From contig JAJZBD010000002.1 of NCBI GenBank assembly GCA_021799085.1, positions 101,355 through 165,354 on the forward strand: DNA of 64,000 nucleotides, written 5' to 3'. Both the position numbers and the translations under genes were made by a program. The notes below the pieces were generated by a model. That model did no database searches and was not told where the DNA came from. It saw only the letters and a list, made by a program, of their open reading frames with translations. The stretch comes from Nanobdellota archaeon (GTDB lineage Archaea > Nanobdellota > Nanobdellia > Parvarchaeales > Parvarchaeaceae). Of the stretch, positions 26,297-35,086 are shown in pieces. Within the stretch, counting starts at the first letter, position 1. Every line of letters starts with the position of its first letter.

Positions 26297-27085
26297 TCAG
26301 ACTGCACTCCATCCTCCGTCAACTGCAAGAATGTGTCCTGTAATATAAGAAGAAGCATTGGAAGCAAGAAATACTGCTGCACCCTTAAGTTCATTAGGAT
26401 TCCCTACTCTTTCCATTGGAGTCCTCTGTGTAATATGATCAAGTATAGCTTTGTCTTTTAATAGATCATTTGTCATTTCGCTTGGGAAAAATCCGGGGGC
26501 AATTGCATTTATCCTTATATTCTGGCCAGCAAATTCAACCGCCATTGCCCTCGTAAGATTTACCACCGCACCTTTGCTGGCATAATAGGGTGCAGCAGGT
26601 ATTATATCTCCGAATAACCCATAAATTGATGCTATGTTTATTATGCTCCCCTTTAAGTTGTGAGCAATCATGCTTGCTATTACCTTCTGTGAAAAGACAA
26701 ATACCGCAGAGATATCAACGTCAAGAACTTTCTGCCAATCTTCCTTTTTTAAGTTTAAAGAGGGCCCCGCTACGGCAGAGCCGGCATTATTTATTAGTAT
26801 GTCTATTTTCTGAAGTTTTTCCTCTGCAACCTTAACAACATTAATTATATCCTCTTCTTTTGTCAGATCTGCCTTTACGGGTATTATCTTTCTATTTGTG
26901 TACTTGCTTATTCTGTTTGCATTTTCTATCAATTTTTCGTCCCTTCTAGCACATATTACAACATCAGCGCCGGCTTCTGCCAAAGCTTCCGTGAAACTTA
27001 TACCCAAACCGCTTGAAGCGCCGGTTACTATAGCTGACTTTCCAGTTAAATCAAACATTTTAATTAATTCCGATTTTTCATCCAT
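26297..27085 (-). CDS. short-chain dehydrogenase/reductase
   Basis: 262-residue classical SDR: cofactor motif TGASSGLG near residue 19, NNAG near residue 97, catalytic Ser in INIASIYG, Tyr-x-x-x-Lys in YYASKGAV and the AVDGGWS end. The start MFDLTGKSAIVTG resembles gluconate 5-dehydrogenases, here preceded by nine extra residues (MDEKSELIK). Sugar or fatty alcohol oxidoreductase; substrate unknown. Confidence 0.9.
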   Translation of the reverse strand: MDEKSELIKMFDLTGKSAIVTGASSGLGISFTEALAEAGADVVICARRDEKLIENANRISKYTNRKIIPVKADLTKEEDIINVVKVAEEKLQKIDILINNAGSAVAGPSLNLKKEDWQKVLDVDISAVFVFSQKVIASMIAHNLKGSIINIASIYGLFGDIIPAAPYYASKGAVVNLTRAMAVEFAGQNIRINAIAPGFFPSEMTNDLLKDKAILDHITQRTPMERVGNPNELKGAAVFLASNASSYITGHILAVDGGWSAV

Positions 27086-27197
27086 TTTATTGATATGCAG
27101 TTTTATATTAAATAGTTAATTATTAAAAACCAATATCAATAACCTATTACTACTCTGGCAGTTAGATATTTTTATATAAAGAACTTTATTAATTTGT

Positions 27198-28547
27198 ATG
27201 AAAGGAAATACCGCCGGCGCCGCACGTATCCTTCTATCAATAATAGGATTTATCTCACTAATAATTGGATTGGCGTTTCTATTCACTGGGCTGCTTATTT
27301 TTTTGGGTGTAAACGTATTAAGTACATTCCTACCTAAGTCAGTAATCTCCGTATTCTTGCCTTCAGATATAGGATTTATATCAGGAGTGGGGATAGTATT
27401 GGGCATTTCAATTATCATACTAAGCAGGCTTTTCCATACCAGCAGTAAATGGCTAAAGGAAAGGAGAGTAAAAGGAGGGATACTTGCAATCCTTTTGTCT
27501 GTTTCTTCATTGATAGGAATAACTATAGCGGGAATTTCGTTTAACCTTACCTTATCAGGGTATATTTTTTATATACTGATATTAGTTTATGCTGCAATAA
27601 TAATATCAATTCTAACCAGCTGGAAAGATATGAATGGTGGGCTTGAAGATGTTCTCCCGGGAGTGGGCTTCTTTTTTGCAGCCGCTTTTCTTATATTTGT
27701 GTTTTTTGCAGTATTGTATGCTTTTTTCCCGCTCCAATCTAGCTCATTATCAAACCTTGGCAGCCAGTCACTGTTTTCTATCTTTACAGGCTCCTTAGGA
27801 AGGAGCACTTTTCATTCCACAGCTATAAATTACAGTTATCCAAACTCCCTTGTAAATATAAACTTGAATGGCATTTTTGCATCTGCAGGCCCATTGCTTT
27901 CATTAAGCAACTCCTCAAACGCAAGCACTAATAACCTTACAAGAATACTCAAAAATACCAGTATAAACGTTTTATTGCCCACTTCATTTATAGTTTCTGC
28001 CATCGGCAACTCTCCCGAATTTGCGTCTAATCTGAAGGCATTAAACATAACCCAATACACCAAACAAAACAACTCCAAAAACGCCAGAGCTTACTTAGAT
28101 GGATATTTCCCGGAGTTAAGCCAGTTTTACTTCATAATAACCGGTAAGCAAAAAATAAACTCTTCGGATAACATAAGCATACTGAGTCTTTCCCCCTCTA
28201 AATTCGAATCTTACCTTAAAAGACTCAACATAACTTTAGTAAATTCCAGCTTTCCGATAAATGCTACAAAATATCTATACTCTAGTGAAAGTGGCAAAAA
28301 CCTAGGAAAGTACCTGCCTTCACAGATGTTCTTTGTGAATATGTCAAATAATGTAGGAATACAATTAATATACGGAAGCAGCAAGATATTCAATATTACA
28401 AGAGTACCCTTTTATTCGGCAGCTATTGAATTGTATGTTAAGAACTCAACTATCTGTTTTGAATTCGGCGCAGATTTTTCATCTAGCAATGAAAAAATAT
28501 TTGATTCTTCCTATTCTTTGATAGGAAATACTTTGAAATGCAGTTGA
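27198..28547 (+). CDS. polytopic membrane protein with large extracellular domain
   Basis: 449 residues: five or so N-terminal transmembrane helices within residues 1-185, then about 260 residues of Ser/Asn/Leu-rich extracellular sequence with many sequons. The outer part (FPELSQFYFIITGKQ, then ISILSLSPSKFESYL) loosely parallels a stretch of the surface protein at 24157 (FPGLNQIYLSPT). Function unknown; envelope protein. TATA box ATTTTTATATAAAG about 30 bases ahead of ATG. Confidence 0.6.
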   Translation: MKGNTAGAARILLSIIGFISLIIGLAFLFTGLLIFLGVNVLSTFLPKSVISVFLPSDIGFISGVGIVLGISIIILSRLFHTSSKWLKERRVKGGILAILLSVSSLIGITIAGISFNLTLSGYIFYILILVYAAIIISILTSWKDMNGGLEDVLPGVGFFFAAAFLIFVFFAVLYAFFPLQSSSLSNLGSQSLFSIFTGSLGRSTFHSTAINYSYPNSLVNINLNGIFASAGPLLSLSNSSNASTNNLTRILKNTSINVLLPTSFIVSAIGNSPEFASNLKALNITQYTKQNNSKNARAYLDGYFPELSQFYFIITGKQKINSSDNISILSLSPSKFESYLKRLNITLVNSSFPINATKYLYSSESGKNLGKYLPSQMFFVNMSNNVGIQLIYGSSKIFNITRVPFYSAAIELYVKNSTICFEFGADFSSSNEKIFDSSYSLIGNTLKCS

Positions 28548-28593
28548 TTTTAGTTAAACAATAATTAATATATCCAGCAAGGCATAATAATAA

Positions 28594-29235
28594 ATGGCAG
28601 GGATATCCTTTCCAGCGGTTCCAAACCTTGTGACAGTTGATAATTACAGCAACAGGCTTAACATGCTGATACAAACTAGGGTTGTTTATCCCCACAATTT
28701 TTCAAACACAAAAAACGAGTTCAAGCTGCTTTACTCCGAAACAATACATTCATTTCTTTATGGGTGCCCAGATGCAGCATTATCCTTAGCTGTTAGATGC
28801 TTAGAGCAAGGCCTCAAACACTACTTGAATGAAAACAACATCAAAGAAATACACTACAAAGACAAAAACAATAACAAAAGAATTATAAAATTAAGCTATG
28901 CAAGGCTGTTTGATTTAATCCAATGCGACGAAAACCCTGTAAAGGACAAGGAGATACTGCAGTACCTTAAATCACTTAGGAATTATACTCATGAAGACAA
29001 ACTAGTTGAGGACTTCCATGCATTGGAAGCAATAAGGCATGTGACCGACGTTTTAAACGAGCTTTTTTCATTCAAAACTCTGACTATAACGGTAGAAACC
29101 TGCCGTTTATGTGGACAAAAGCACAGCATAGATATAGACTCAAAGGATTATTTCATAGGCAACAGGATAATGCTGAAATGTCCTAATAGTTCAGAATACT
29201 TCAACAACATTGGTGAGTTTATTGTAGATATATAA
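28594..29235 (+). CDS. HEPN-like helical protein with C-terminal zinc-binding segment
   Basis: 213 residues. The centre is helical with AALSLAVRCLEQGLKHYL and SLRNYTHEDKLVEDFHALEA, reminiscent of DUF4145/HEPN proteins (an Arg-Asn-Tyr-Thr-His block, one residue shorter than the usual Rx4-6H motif). The tail has CRLCGQKH and a later Cys in MLKCPNSS, possibly a zinc ribbon. Not firmly assigned. Leaderless promoter (ATTAATATATCC) ahead. Confidence 0.5.
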   Translation: MAGISFPAVPNLVTVDNYSNRLNMLIQTRVVYPHNFSNTKNEFKLLYSETIHSFLYGCPDAALSLAVRCLEQGLKHYLNENNIKEIHYKDKNNNKRIIKLSYARLFDLIQCDENPVKDKEILQYLKSLRNYTHEDKLVEDFHALEAIRHVTDVLNELFSFKTLTITVETCRLCGQKHSIDIDSKDYFIGNRIMLKCPNSSEYFNNIGEFIVDI

Positions 29236-29310
29236 TGAAAATAAAGCAGGGTTGAATTTCACAACCCTTAATAAATGAATGTTAATTCTTTGCAGAATCA
29301 CCAAAAAAAA

Positions 29311-29613
29311 TTACTGCTGGTTACCCTGATCCTGCTGCGGTTCTTCTGAAGGAGCTTCAGGATTTGACTCTGCACTAGGGTTTGAATCCGCTGCAGTTTC
29401 CTGCTTTTCCTCTTCAGGTTTTTCCGAAACACTTGGTTGCACAGTCTCTTGTTGGCCCATCCCCTGTTGGGGTTCCATAGGCTGCTCAGCATTTTGCTGA
29501 GGTTCCTGCTGTTCAGGCTGCATGTGCACCTTCATATGTTCCTCGAGTTCTTCCTTGCTTTTGAACTCTTCTCCGCATGTTTCACACTTAAATTTTCTGT
29601 GGAATAATTCCAT
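29311..29613 (-). CDS. single C2H2 zinc-finger protein with Gln/Pro/Glu-rich tail
   Basis: 100 residues. Residues 7-30 form one classical C2H2 finger (FKCETCGEEF, then EELEEHMKVH). The remaining 70 residues are low-complexity (Gln, Glu, Pro, Ser) and surely disordered. One finger alone rarely gives sequence-specific binding, so a protein or nucleic acid adaptor role is more likely. An alternative frame on the same strand (29298-29492) is a shadow of the repetitive tail. Confidence 0.75.
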   Translation of the reverse strand: MELFHRKFKCETCGEEFKSKEELEEHMKVHMQPEQQEPQQNAEQPMEPQQGMGQQETVQPSVSEKPEEEKQETAADSNPSAESNPEAPSEEPQQDQGNQQ

Positions 29614-29740
29614 ATTAGTTTAAACAGTTAATCATATAAAAGTGTTTGCCAAATTTTAATCGAAAAACGGTAAATTCTCCAATGATTTCAATAAATCCAA
29701 TATTTAAAAGAAATTTAAATCAGTAATGGTATAACAAAAA

Positions 29741-30526
29741 ATGGTATACTATTCGCAGGTCAATAAAAAGGAGATTTTAATTGAAGAGTTCGGCGTTGAA
29801 GAGCTGACCAAAAGGGTCATAGTCTGCCCAATAGAATGGGACAGAGTATTCCCCAATGATTGGATTGACAGACTAAGAAAGGAATTCAAAGTTGAAATCT
29901 TAAAGACTGGTGACAGGCATCTGAGCAAACTGGAGAACAATTATAGGATAAAAGACACCCTTTTCCTTTTCATAAACAGAGGCATAGCTGAAGCAACCGA
30001 CAGATTTTATATATTGGCTAAAAATCCAAAGGTTAAAGAGATTATATTTTTAGGAACATCTGCATCATTAATTGATGATCTTGATACTGGGGATATAAAT
30101 ATACCTAAATTTGTACTTCCTTGGGAAGAATTAAGTTCAGAATATGTCAATGCCTTTGAATTTTTACCTGTTGGAAACAACGCCCTTGTTGACAAACTTA
30201 CAAAAGAAACAAATAGATTTGCACAGAACTATAGTCTAAAGGTTAAAAACGACAACAATGCAACCGTGGAATTATTCTATGGAGAGACTACTGAGCTATT
30301 GGAATTTTTTAAGCAGATGAATATTTCTACGATAGACATGGAACTATCCGCTTTGTACCGTTTGTCTGCAGCTTTTGATAAGAAAGCAGCAGGTATACTA
30401 GAAGTTGGAGATAGGCCCCTGCACAAGGAAGAATTTTTCTCCCAAAAGCACAAAAACAAGAAAAACAAAAGAAACGAAAGTAGAGAGGTTATTTTTAGAG
30501 TTGTTAAGTCACTATTGCAAAATTAG
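29741..30526 (+). CDS. purine/uridine phosphorylase-fold protein
   Basis: 261 residues. EIIFLGTSASLIDDLDTGDINIP near residue 99 matches the PNP_UDP superfamily phosphate/ribose site region (GTSGGL...GDIVIP in typical members), and STIDMELSALYRLSAAF near residue 195 is the DMExxAL nucleoside-binding block. The C-terminus is very basic (KHKNKKNKRNE). Divergent enough that phosphorylase, nucleosidase or MTA-type activity cannot be told apart. Confidence 0.7.
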   Translation: MVYYSQVNKKEILIEEFGVEELTKRVIVCPIEWDRVFPNDWIDRLRKEFKVEILKTGDRHLSKLENNYRIKDTLFLFINRGIAEATDRFYILAKNPKVKEIIFLGTSASLIDDLDTGDINIPKFVLPWEELSSEYVNAFEFLPVGNNALVDKLTKETNRFAQNYSLKVKNDNNATVELFYGETTELLEFFKQMNISTIDMELSALYRLSAAFDKKAAGILEVGDRPLHKEEFFSQKHKNKKNKRNESREVIFRVVKSLLQN

Positions 30527-30559
30527 AAAACTTAAATACTGAAAGATAAAAACAATATA

Positions 30560-31105
30560 ATGGACTTACAGAAAGGAACGTTTTATAAGGCCAAAGACGG
30601 CACTATAATTTTATTGCGTTACCCTTCTAAAAATGATTCAATTCAATTGATGAACCTTATAAATGAATTAGTTGAAGAGCATGCCCCCATAGGCTCAAAT
30701 GCAAAAGTGAATAGAAAGGAGGAGGAAGAACACGTTAAAAAGGCTATAAAAGAGATTAAGGAAAAAAATAGGATTCAATTTTTAGCCGAAGCCGACAACA
30801 ACCTAATAGGGAATATCCAAATAAAGAGATTACATGGAAAATCGATGCATGTTGGAGAGTTGGGCATATCCATAAAAAAAGAGTACAGAGACAGGGGAAT
30901 AGGTAAATTGATGATGAATCAAGCACTGAAATATGCACGTAAAGAAGGAATAAAAATCGTAACGCTTTCCGTTTTCGCAAACAATTATAGAGCAATACAC
31001 TTATATAAAAAATTAGGATTTAAGAAAGCGGGTTTACTGAAAGGTACTTTAAAAGATAAAGGCAGATATTTCGATGAAATTATAATGTTGAAGAACATAA
31101 GTTGA
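30560..31105 (+). CDS. GNAT family N-acetyltransferase
   Basis: 181 residues. The acetyl-CoA loop is KEYRDRGIGKLMM near residue 110, flanked by the GELGISI strand and TLSVFANNYRAIHLYKKLGF. The layout is that of RimI/phosphinothricin-type acetyltransferases; substrate unknown. Starts 34 bases after the preceding stop. Confidence 0.88.
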   Translation: MDLQKGTFYKAKDGTIILLRYPSKNDSIQLMNLINELVEEHAPIGSNAKVNRKEEEEHVKKAIKEIKEKNRIQFLAEADNNLIGNIQIKRLHGKSMHVGELGISIKKEYRDRGIGKLMMNQALKYARKEGIKIVTLSVFANNYRAIHLYKKLGFKKAGLLKGTLKDKGRYFDEIIMLKNIS

Positions 31106-31216
31106 AAGTAGAATACACGTTATTTATCAAGACGTTAATGCTTAAAAGTAAAAGGTCTAATTCATTAAATAAACTGCATAAAACTAATTTAAACTTAAAT
31201 ACATAAATTAAATAGA

Positions 31217-31915
31217 ATGATAATGGCAGAGTACCCCAATATCAGCTTTGAGATATCTAAGGAAAAAGATGAAATAGTATGCATAGAACATCCTAATGGT
31301 ATACCATTAAAAATAAGTGGAAAGGCAAAAATCATAAAATACGTTGAAAGTGTTTACGAACTACGATTAAAGGATATACAAGCAAGCAGGCAGTTACTGC
31401 AAATCGAGTGGGGCAAAATACACTATAAAGTCATGAAAAGGCTACGGGAGATTATGGACATTGAATGGCCTGATAAAAATATAACAGGGTTTATGACTCT
31501 CAATGAAATATGCCCAAGAGATTTAGACACTTGGTCGTTTTTTGTTGAAGCATTTGCAAATGTTGAGGCACGAAAAGGGATATGTCTACATGAAATAACT
31601 CATTTTCTTTTCTTTGAGAAGTGGAAGCAGGTATTTAAGAATTTCAACGAAAAAGAGTTCAATAAGCCAGGGTTGGCATGGAACCTCAGTGAAATACTTG
31701 TTGAACCGATAAATGAAGATCCTATCCTAAAGAGATTAGTACCTAGTACTGCAAAAGCCTACGAAAGATATTACAAAACGAAAATAAATGAAGAAAATGA
31801 AAGCATAATGGAGCATTTTAGAAAAATGTATATAGATTACAATTCAGATTTTGCTGAACTCCTGAAAGTAAGTTATGACGAAATAAAGCACCTAAAGTCA
31901 ATGAATGTACTTTGA
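31217..31915 (+). CDS. putative zinc metalloprotease (HEITH)
   Basis: 232 residues. CLHEITHFLFFEKW near residue 116 carries HExxH, and NLSEILVEPI about 45 residues later offers a third ligand Glu, as in gluzincins. No signal peptide or membrane helix, so it would act in the cytoplasm. Third HExxH protein in the 31-44 kb stretch, but the three do not look alike outside the motif. Start could be 31217 or the ATG at 31223. Confidence 0.6.
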   Translation: MIMAEYPNISFEISKEKDEIVCIEHPNGIPLKISGKAKIIKYVESVYELRLKDIQASRQLLQIEWGKIHYKVMKRLREIMDIEWPDKNITGFMTLNEICPRDLDTWSFFVEAFANVEARKGICLHEITHFLFFEKWKQVFKNFNEKEFNKPGLAWNLSEILVEPINEDPILKRLVPSTAKAYERYYKTKINEENESIMEHFRKMYIDYNSDFAELLKVSYDEIKHLKSMNVL

Positions 31916-31983
31916 CTATAGACCTTTTTGATTAGACTTATCTATAGTCTAAACGGATAAAAATGGTTAAAGAAAAAGAAAGC

Positions 31984-31995
31984 CTTAAATATATG
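31984..31995 (+). promoter_or_regulatory. TATA box ahead of the candidate structured RNA
   Basis: CTTAAATATATG lies about 28 bases ahead of 32012-32014. The first ATG there opens only a 20-codon frame, while a folded region starts at 32028, so this promoter more likely drives an RNA or long leader. Confidence 0.45.
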
Positions 31996-32027
31996 CAGCA
32001 TTCAAGTAATTAAATGAAATCACTTAA

Positions 32028-32098
32028 AAGTATAGAGGCATGCGGTCCGATGACAACCGCTTTGGTTCATAGGTAGAATCACATACACAGACATACTT
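32028..32098 (+). ncRNA. candidate structured RNA or leader (three-way junction)
   Basis: The closing stem AAGTAT (32028-32033) pairs perfectly with ATACTT (32093-32098). Inside are two hairpins: GCGGT/ACCGC (32042-32046 with 32056-32060, nine-base loop) and GGTTC/GAATC (32064-32068 with 32076-32080, seven-base loop). A promoter lies just upstream and a T-rich tract (TTTTCTTTTCTT) follows from 32112, as expected for an independent transcript. It does not fit a tRNA: there is no T-loop. It could instead be the leader of the acetyltransferase gene downstream. Confidence 0.4.
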
Positions 32099-32204
32099 GA
32101 TTTTATAGCGTTTTCTTTTCTTCTGGTATCTATAATGTATAGAAATACTGCTAATTCTCGTTTTCTTCGGGTTTTTGCCGAAATTAAAAAACAGGAGGTA
32201 TAAA

Positions 32205-32303
32205 ATGGAAAACAAAGGAAAGGAAAAGCAGAAATCGACAAAAATTGGCAGTTTGAATGACGTGCTGTCACAAAACAGTGATTTTGTTCATATCAGAAGC
32301 TAA
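32205..32303 (+). CDS. 32-codon frame with strong ribosome site, probably the true 5' end of the next gene
   Basis: ATG 32205 has an ideal site (AGGAGGT, eight bases ahead) and encodes MENKGKEKQKSTKIG... ending in HIRS and a stop at 32301-32303. Removing one base of the stop region joins it in frame to the acetyltransferase (HIRS-KNGFCIRDYRED), giving a natural protein start. Either a real small protein overlapping the acetyltransferase gene, or a one-base insertion in the sequence or the gene. Confidence 0.5.
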   Translation: MENKGKEKQKSTKIGSLNDVLSQNSDFVHIRS

Positions 32304-32991
32304 AAATGGCTTTTGTATAAGAGATTACAGAGAAGATGACTTTGCTGGAATTTACAAAGTATATAAATCAGCATTCTCTGAGGAACCCTGGAATGAGTAC
32401 AAAAAATGCAGCTTATGCAAGGTTAATTATGGAATAAAAGAAAGTAATGATCCTGCAGAGAACTGCAAAAAATGTAGTAAGCCACTGAAATTAGAGGATT
32501 ACTGGACTGAAAAGGACGTAAGTGACGACATAAGCTACGCAAAATCCAAGGAATGGAATTCCGTACTTGTTGCGGATTCGGGTGGGGAAATACTTGGGTT
32601 TACTTGGGCTTATAACATCAGCATAGAAAAAGACATGAATTTTCTTAAAGGAGCACAGAATATGGACTGCTCAAAAAAGACAATTTATGTCGATGAAGTT
32701 GCTACTGCTGCTAACTCCCGCGGCAAAGGAGTAGCAACCGAACTGGAAAAGAAACTGTTTTCCAAGGCCGAAAACGCTGGCTTTGAATATGTAATTCTAA
32801 GAACTGACGAAAGAAACATTGCTGCAATTAATCTCTACAGAAAGCTTGGCTTTGAAAGATTACTTTACGGCGTATCTGAAACCAACGAAAGCAAATACGC
32901 ATATGACCCCGAATTTAATTCTAGGGTTTATTTAGTAAAGAAGCTTCTGCCAGGTGAAAACATTGGAGGAAACAACGAATGCAAGTCGTAG
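32257..32991 (+). CDS. GNAT acetyltransferase with internal zinc-ribbon insert
   Basis: Up to 244 residues. After CIRDYREDDFAGIYKVYKSA an insert carries two Cys pairs (CSLCKVNYG and CKKCSKP), a likely zinc knuckle. The GNAT core follows: VDEVATAANSRGKGVATELE (acetyl-CoA loop) and LRTDERNIAAINLYRKLGFE. No natural start is obvious in this frame: the ATG at 32257 has no ribosome site, and the well-placed start at 32205 is in another frame (see that entry). Ends just before a strong hairpin. Confidence 0.78.
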   Translation: MTCCHKTVILFISEAKNGFCIRDYREDDFAGIYKVYKSAFSEEPWNEYKKCSLCKVNYGIKESNDPAENCKKCSKPLKLEDYWTEKDVSDDISYAKSKEWNSVLVADSGGEILGFTWAYNISIEKDMNFLKGAQNMDCSKKTIYVDEVATAANSRGKGVATELEKKLFSKAENAGFEYVILRTDERNIAAINLYRKLGFERLLYGVSETNESKYAYDPEFNSRVYLVKKLLPGENIGGNNECKS

Positions 32992-32992
32992 T

Positions 32993-33042
32993 GGATTCTG
33001 GGCCACTTCCGCAAGTAGCAGGGGTGGCCAGGTCCTTTTTTT
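32993..33042 (+). terminator. GC-rich hairpin with T7
   Basis: GGCCAC (33001-33006) pairs with GTGGCC (33024-33029), extendable outward through CTG/CAG and GGA/TCC, and is followed by seven T (33036-33042). It sits directly between the acetyltransferase stop (32991) and the M20 peptidase start (33046). The stem is much stronger than others in this AT-rich window; a processed small RNA is an alternative. Confidence 0.6.
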
Positions 33043-33045
33043 GAT

Positions 33046-34071
33046 ATGGAAGAAAAAAATATTGCTAAATTGGCGATGGATCTCGTAAGAATACCATCTA
33101 TTTCCGGAGAGGAAATGGAAGTGGGTAATTTTTTGAAAGATCTGCTAGCTAAGGATTTCACCATAAAAACGCAGAAGGTTGGGAATAGAATCAATGTTTT
33201 TGCTTTTACTGGCAGACCCAAATTGATGCTCACAACGCACATGGACACTGTTCCGGGAACGCCGAAAATTGCAGAAGACTCTAAATTTATCTACGGTAGA
33301 GGCTCGTGCGATGCCAAAGGCGCTATAGCCGCAATGGTTTCTGCAGCGTTGGCTGCTTTGGAAGGTGGACTAAATGATTTTTGCCTGCTTTTTGACGTAG
33401 ACGAAGAAAACGAATTTGAAGGCATAAAAAAGGCAATTAAAATGGTAAATCCGGAATTTGTCGTGGTCGGTGAACCCTCCTCTCTTAAGCTAGTAAACGG
33501 ACAAAAAGGCCTTTTGCAATTTGATTTAAGCCAAAAAGGAAGGGCAGCCCCAGCTTCCCTACCGCAAAGGGGTCTTTCAGCAATAAATAAACTATTGCTT
33601 GATTTAAACAAAATCGCCAAGATTAAACTGCCAAAAAATAAATTTCTCGGGGAAACTACAATGAATATCGGTAAAATAAATGGAGGGCGGGCGGCAAATA
33701 TCATACCAGATTATGCGTATGCAAAAATTGACGTTAGAACTTCAAGTAGAAACAGCGAAATAAAGCAACTTTTCAGGAAAGCTGCTATTAACGGAAAACT
33801 GAAAACGGAGCTAGATTTTGAGCCGGCATTCAATGATTTATATGACCTTCCAAAGTTGCTTGGGCTTAAAACAATGGTAGCTTCCTATTTTACAGAGATG
33901 TATTTCTGGAGAAAAAAGGCAAATACGGTTGTTTTCGGGCCGGGAGATTACAGATATGCACACTCTGCATTTGAGAAGGTATCAAAGAAAGAATTGTTAA
34001 AAGCGGCTGAAATCTACCTTGAAATTATAAAGCTTGATTCAAAGGGCATGCTTCCTAGCAATGATCCATAA
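33046..34071 (+). CDS. M20 family metallopeptidase/deacylase
   Basis: 341 residues, ArgE/DapE/CPG2-type co-catalytic zinc enzyme. TTHMDTVPG (His and catalytic Asp, near residue 66), GRGSCDAKGAIAA (bridging Asp), DVDEENEFEG (catalytic Glu pair) and VVGEPSSLKLVNGQKG are all present; the dimerisation insert is normal, and AHSAFEKV supplies the last His. The protein could be an N-acyl amino acid deacylase or a carboxypeptidase. ATG lies four bases after a T-run terminator, implying a leaderless or internal promoter start. Confidence 0.88.
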   Translation: MEEKNIAKLAMDLVRIPSISGEEMEVGNFLKDLLAKDFTIKTQKVGNRINVFAFTGRPKLMLTTHMDTVPGTPKIAEDSKFIYGRGSCDAKGAIAAMVSAALAALEGGLNDFCLLFDVDEENEFEGIKKAIKMVNPEFVVVGEPSSLKLVNGQKGLLQFDLSQKGRAAPASLPQRGLSAINKLLLDLNKIAKIKLPKNKFLGETTMNIGKINGGRAANIIPDYAYAKIDVRTSSRNSEIKQLFRKAAINGKLKTELDFEPAFNDLYDLPKLLGLKTMVASYFTEMYFWRKKANTVVFGPGDYRYAHSAFEKVSKKELLKAAEIYLEIIKLDSKGMLPSNDP

Positions 34072-34132
34072 TTTTTGGTCATTTATTTTAGAACCAATTA
34101 AGAATTAAATACTACACTGGTTTTAATCAATT

Positions 34133-35086
34133 ATGGAAAATCTCGCTGTAAGAATAAGGAACTTGAGTAAGATTTATGAAAACGGCGGGAAGGTGACAAA
34201 AGCGCTAAAAAATATAAATCTGGACATAAAAGAAGGGGAAATATTGGGGGTACTTGGCCCAAATGGCGCAGGAAAAACTACTTTAATAAACATTTTGGCA
34301 ACATTGCTTATCCCTGAAAAAGGCACTATCGATGCATTCGGCATAGATGTGTTGAAGGAATCAAACAAGCTTAGGGAAATTATAGGATATGCTGGACAAG
34401 ACAGCGAAAAATCCGCATATTATAGACTTACGGCTTTCGAAACTTTGGTGTATTTTGCGTACACGTTTAGAAATGTAAAAAAAGAGGACATAGAAAAGGA
34501 AATAAGGTATATAAGCAAAAAGATAGGCTTCTCGCGAAAATTAAACAGCCAGTTCTCTACGTTATCCGGCGGTGAAAAACAAGCTACGGTTATAATGCGT
34601 GCATTGGTCCACAAACCAAGACTGTGCTTCCTTGATGAACCTTCAAAGTCACTTGATCCAGTAACAGCCAAAAAATTCAGAGCTTTTTTGAAAGCTTTTG
34701 TAAGAAAAGAGAATATCACAACGATAGTCACAACCCACAATATGTCCGAGGCGGAAGAGATATGTGATAGAATAGTGCTAATAGACAAAGGAAGAATAAA
34801 ATTTATTGGTACTCCATTGGAATTCAAAAATATCATGGATTATACAGACAAAATAACGCTTGATATGCACTTAAGTAGGCCGATAATATCAAAACTTAAG
34901 AAGATACCTTCAGTAGTAAGAGTAAAACAGACAACTAGATCAACGGTTATATACACAAATAAAGTAAACCTGTCGCTTTTGGCAGTAACCTCTATACTGA
35001 AAAATGAAAACTTAGAACCAAAAATAATCGTAAGGAGCGCTACTGTAGAAGATGCATTCGTAAAGGTAATGGAAAATGGCAAATAA
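34133..35086 (+). CDS. ABC transporter ATP-binding protein (DrrA-like)
   Basis: 317 residues. Walker A GPNGAGKTT near residue 43, Q-loop GYAGQDS, ABC signature TLSGGEKQ near residue 147, Walker B LCFLDEPSKSLDP and switch His in VTTHNMSEAEE. The C-terminal 80 residues after the nucleotide-binding domain match drug/antibiotic exporter ATPases. Overlaps the permease gene by 11 bases. Confidence 0.92.
   Translation: MENLAVRIRNLSKIYENGGKVTKALKNINLDIKEGEILGVLGPNGAGKTTLINILATLLIPEKGTIDAFGIDVLKESNKLREIIGYAGQDSEKSAYYRLTAFETLVYFAYTFRNVKKEDIEKEIRYISKKIGFSRKLNSQFSTLSGGEKQATVIMRALVHKPRLCFLDEPSKSLDPVTAKKFRAFLKAFVRKENITTIVTTHNMSEAEEICDRIVLIDKGRIKFIGTPLEFKNIMDYTDKITLDMHLSRPIISKLKKIPSVVRVKQTTRSTVIYTNKVNLSLLAVTSILKNENLEPKIIVRSATVEDAFVKVMENGK

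Noticed and set aside
32028..32098. tRNA gene
   Set aside because: Length and closing stem are suggestive, and one arm has a 5-pair stem with 7-base loop, but there is no T-loop, no D-arm pattern and no CCA-side features on either strand; kept only as a candidate structured RNA.
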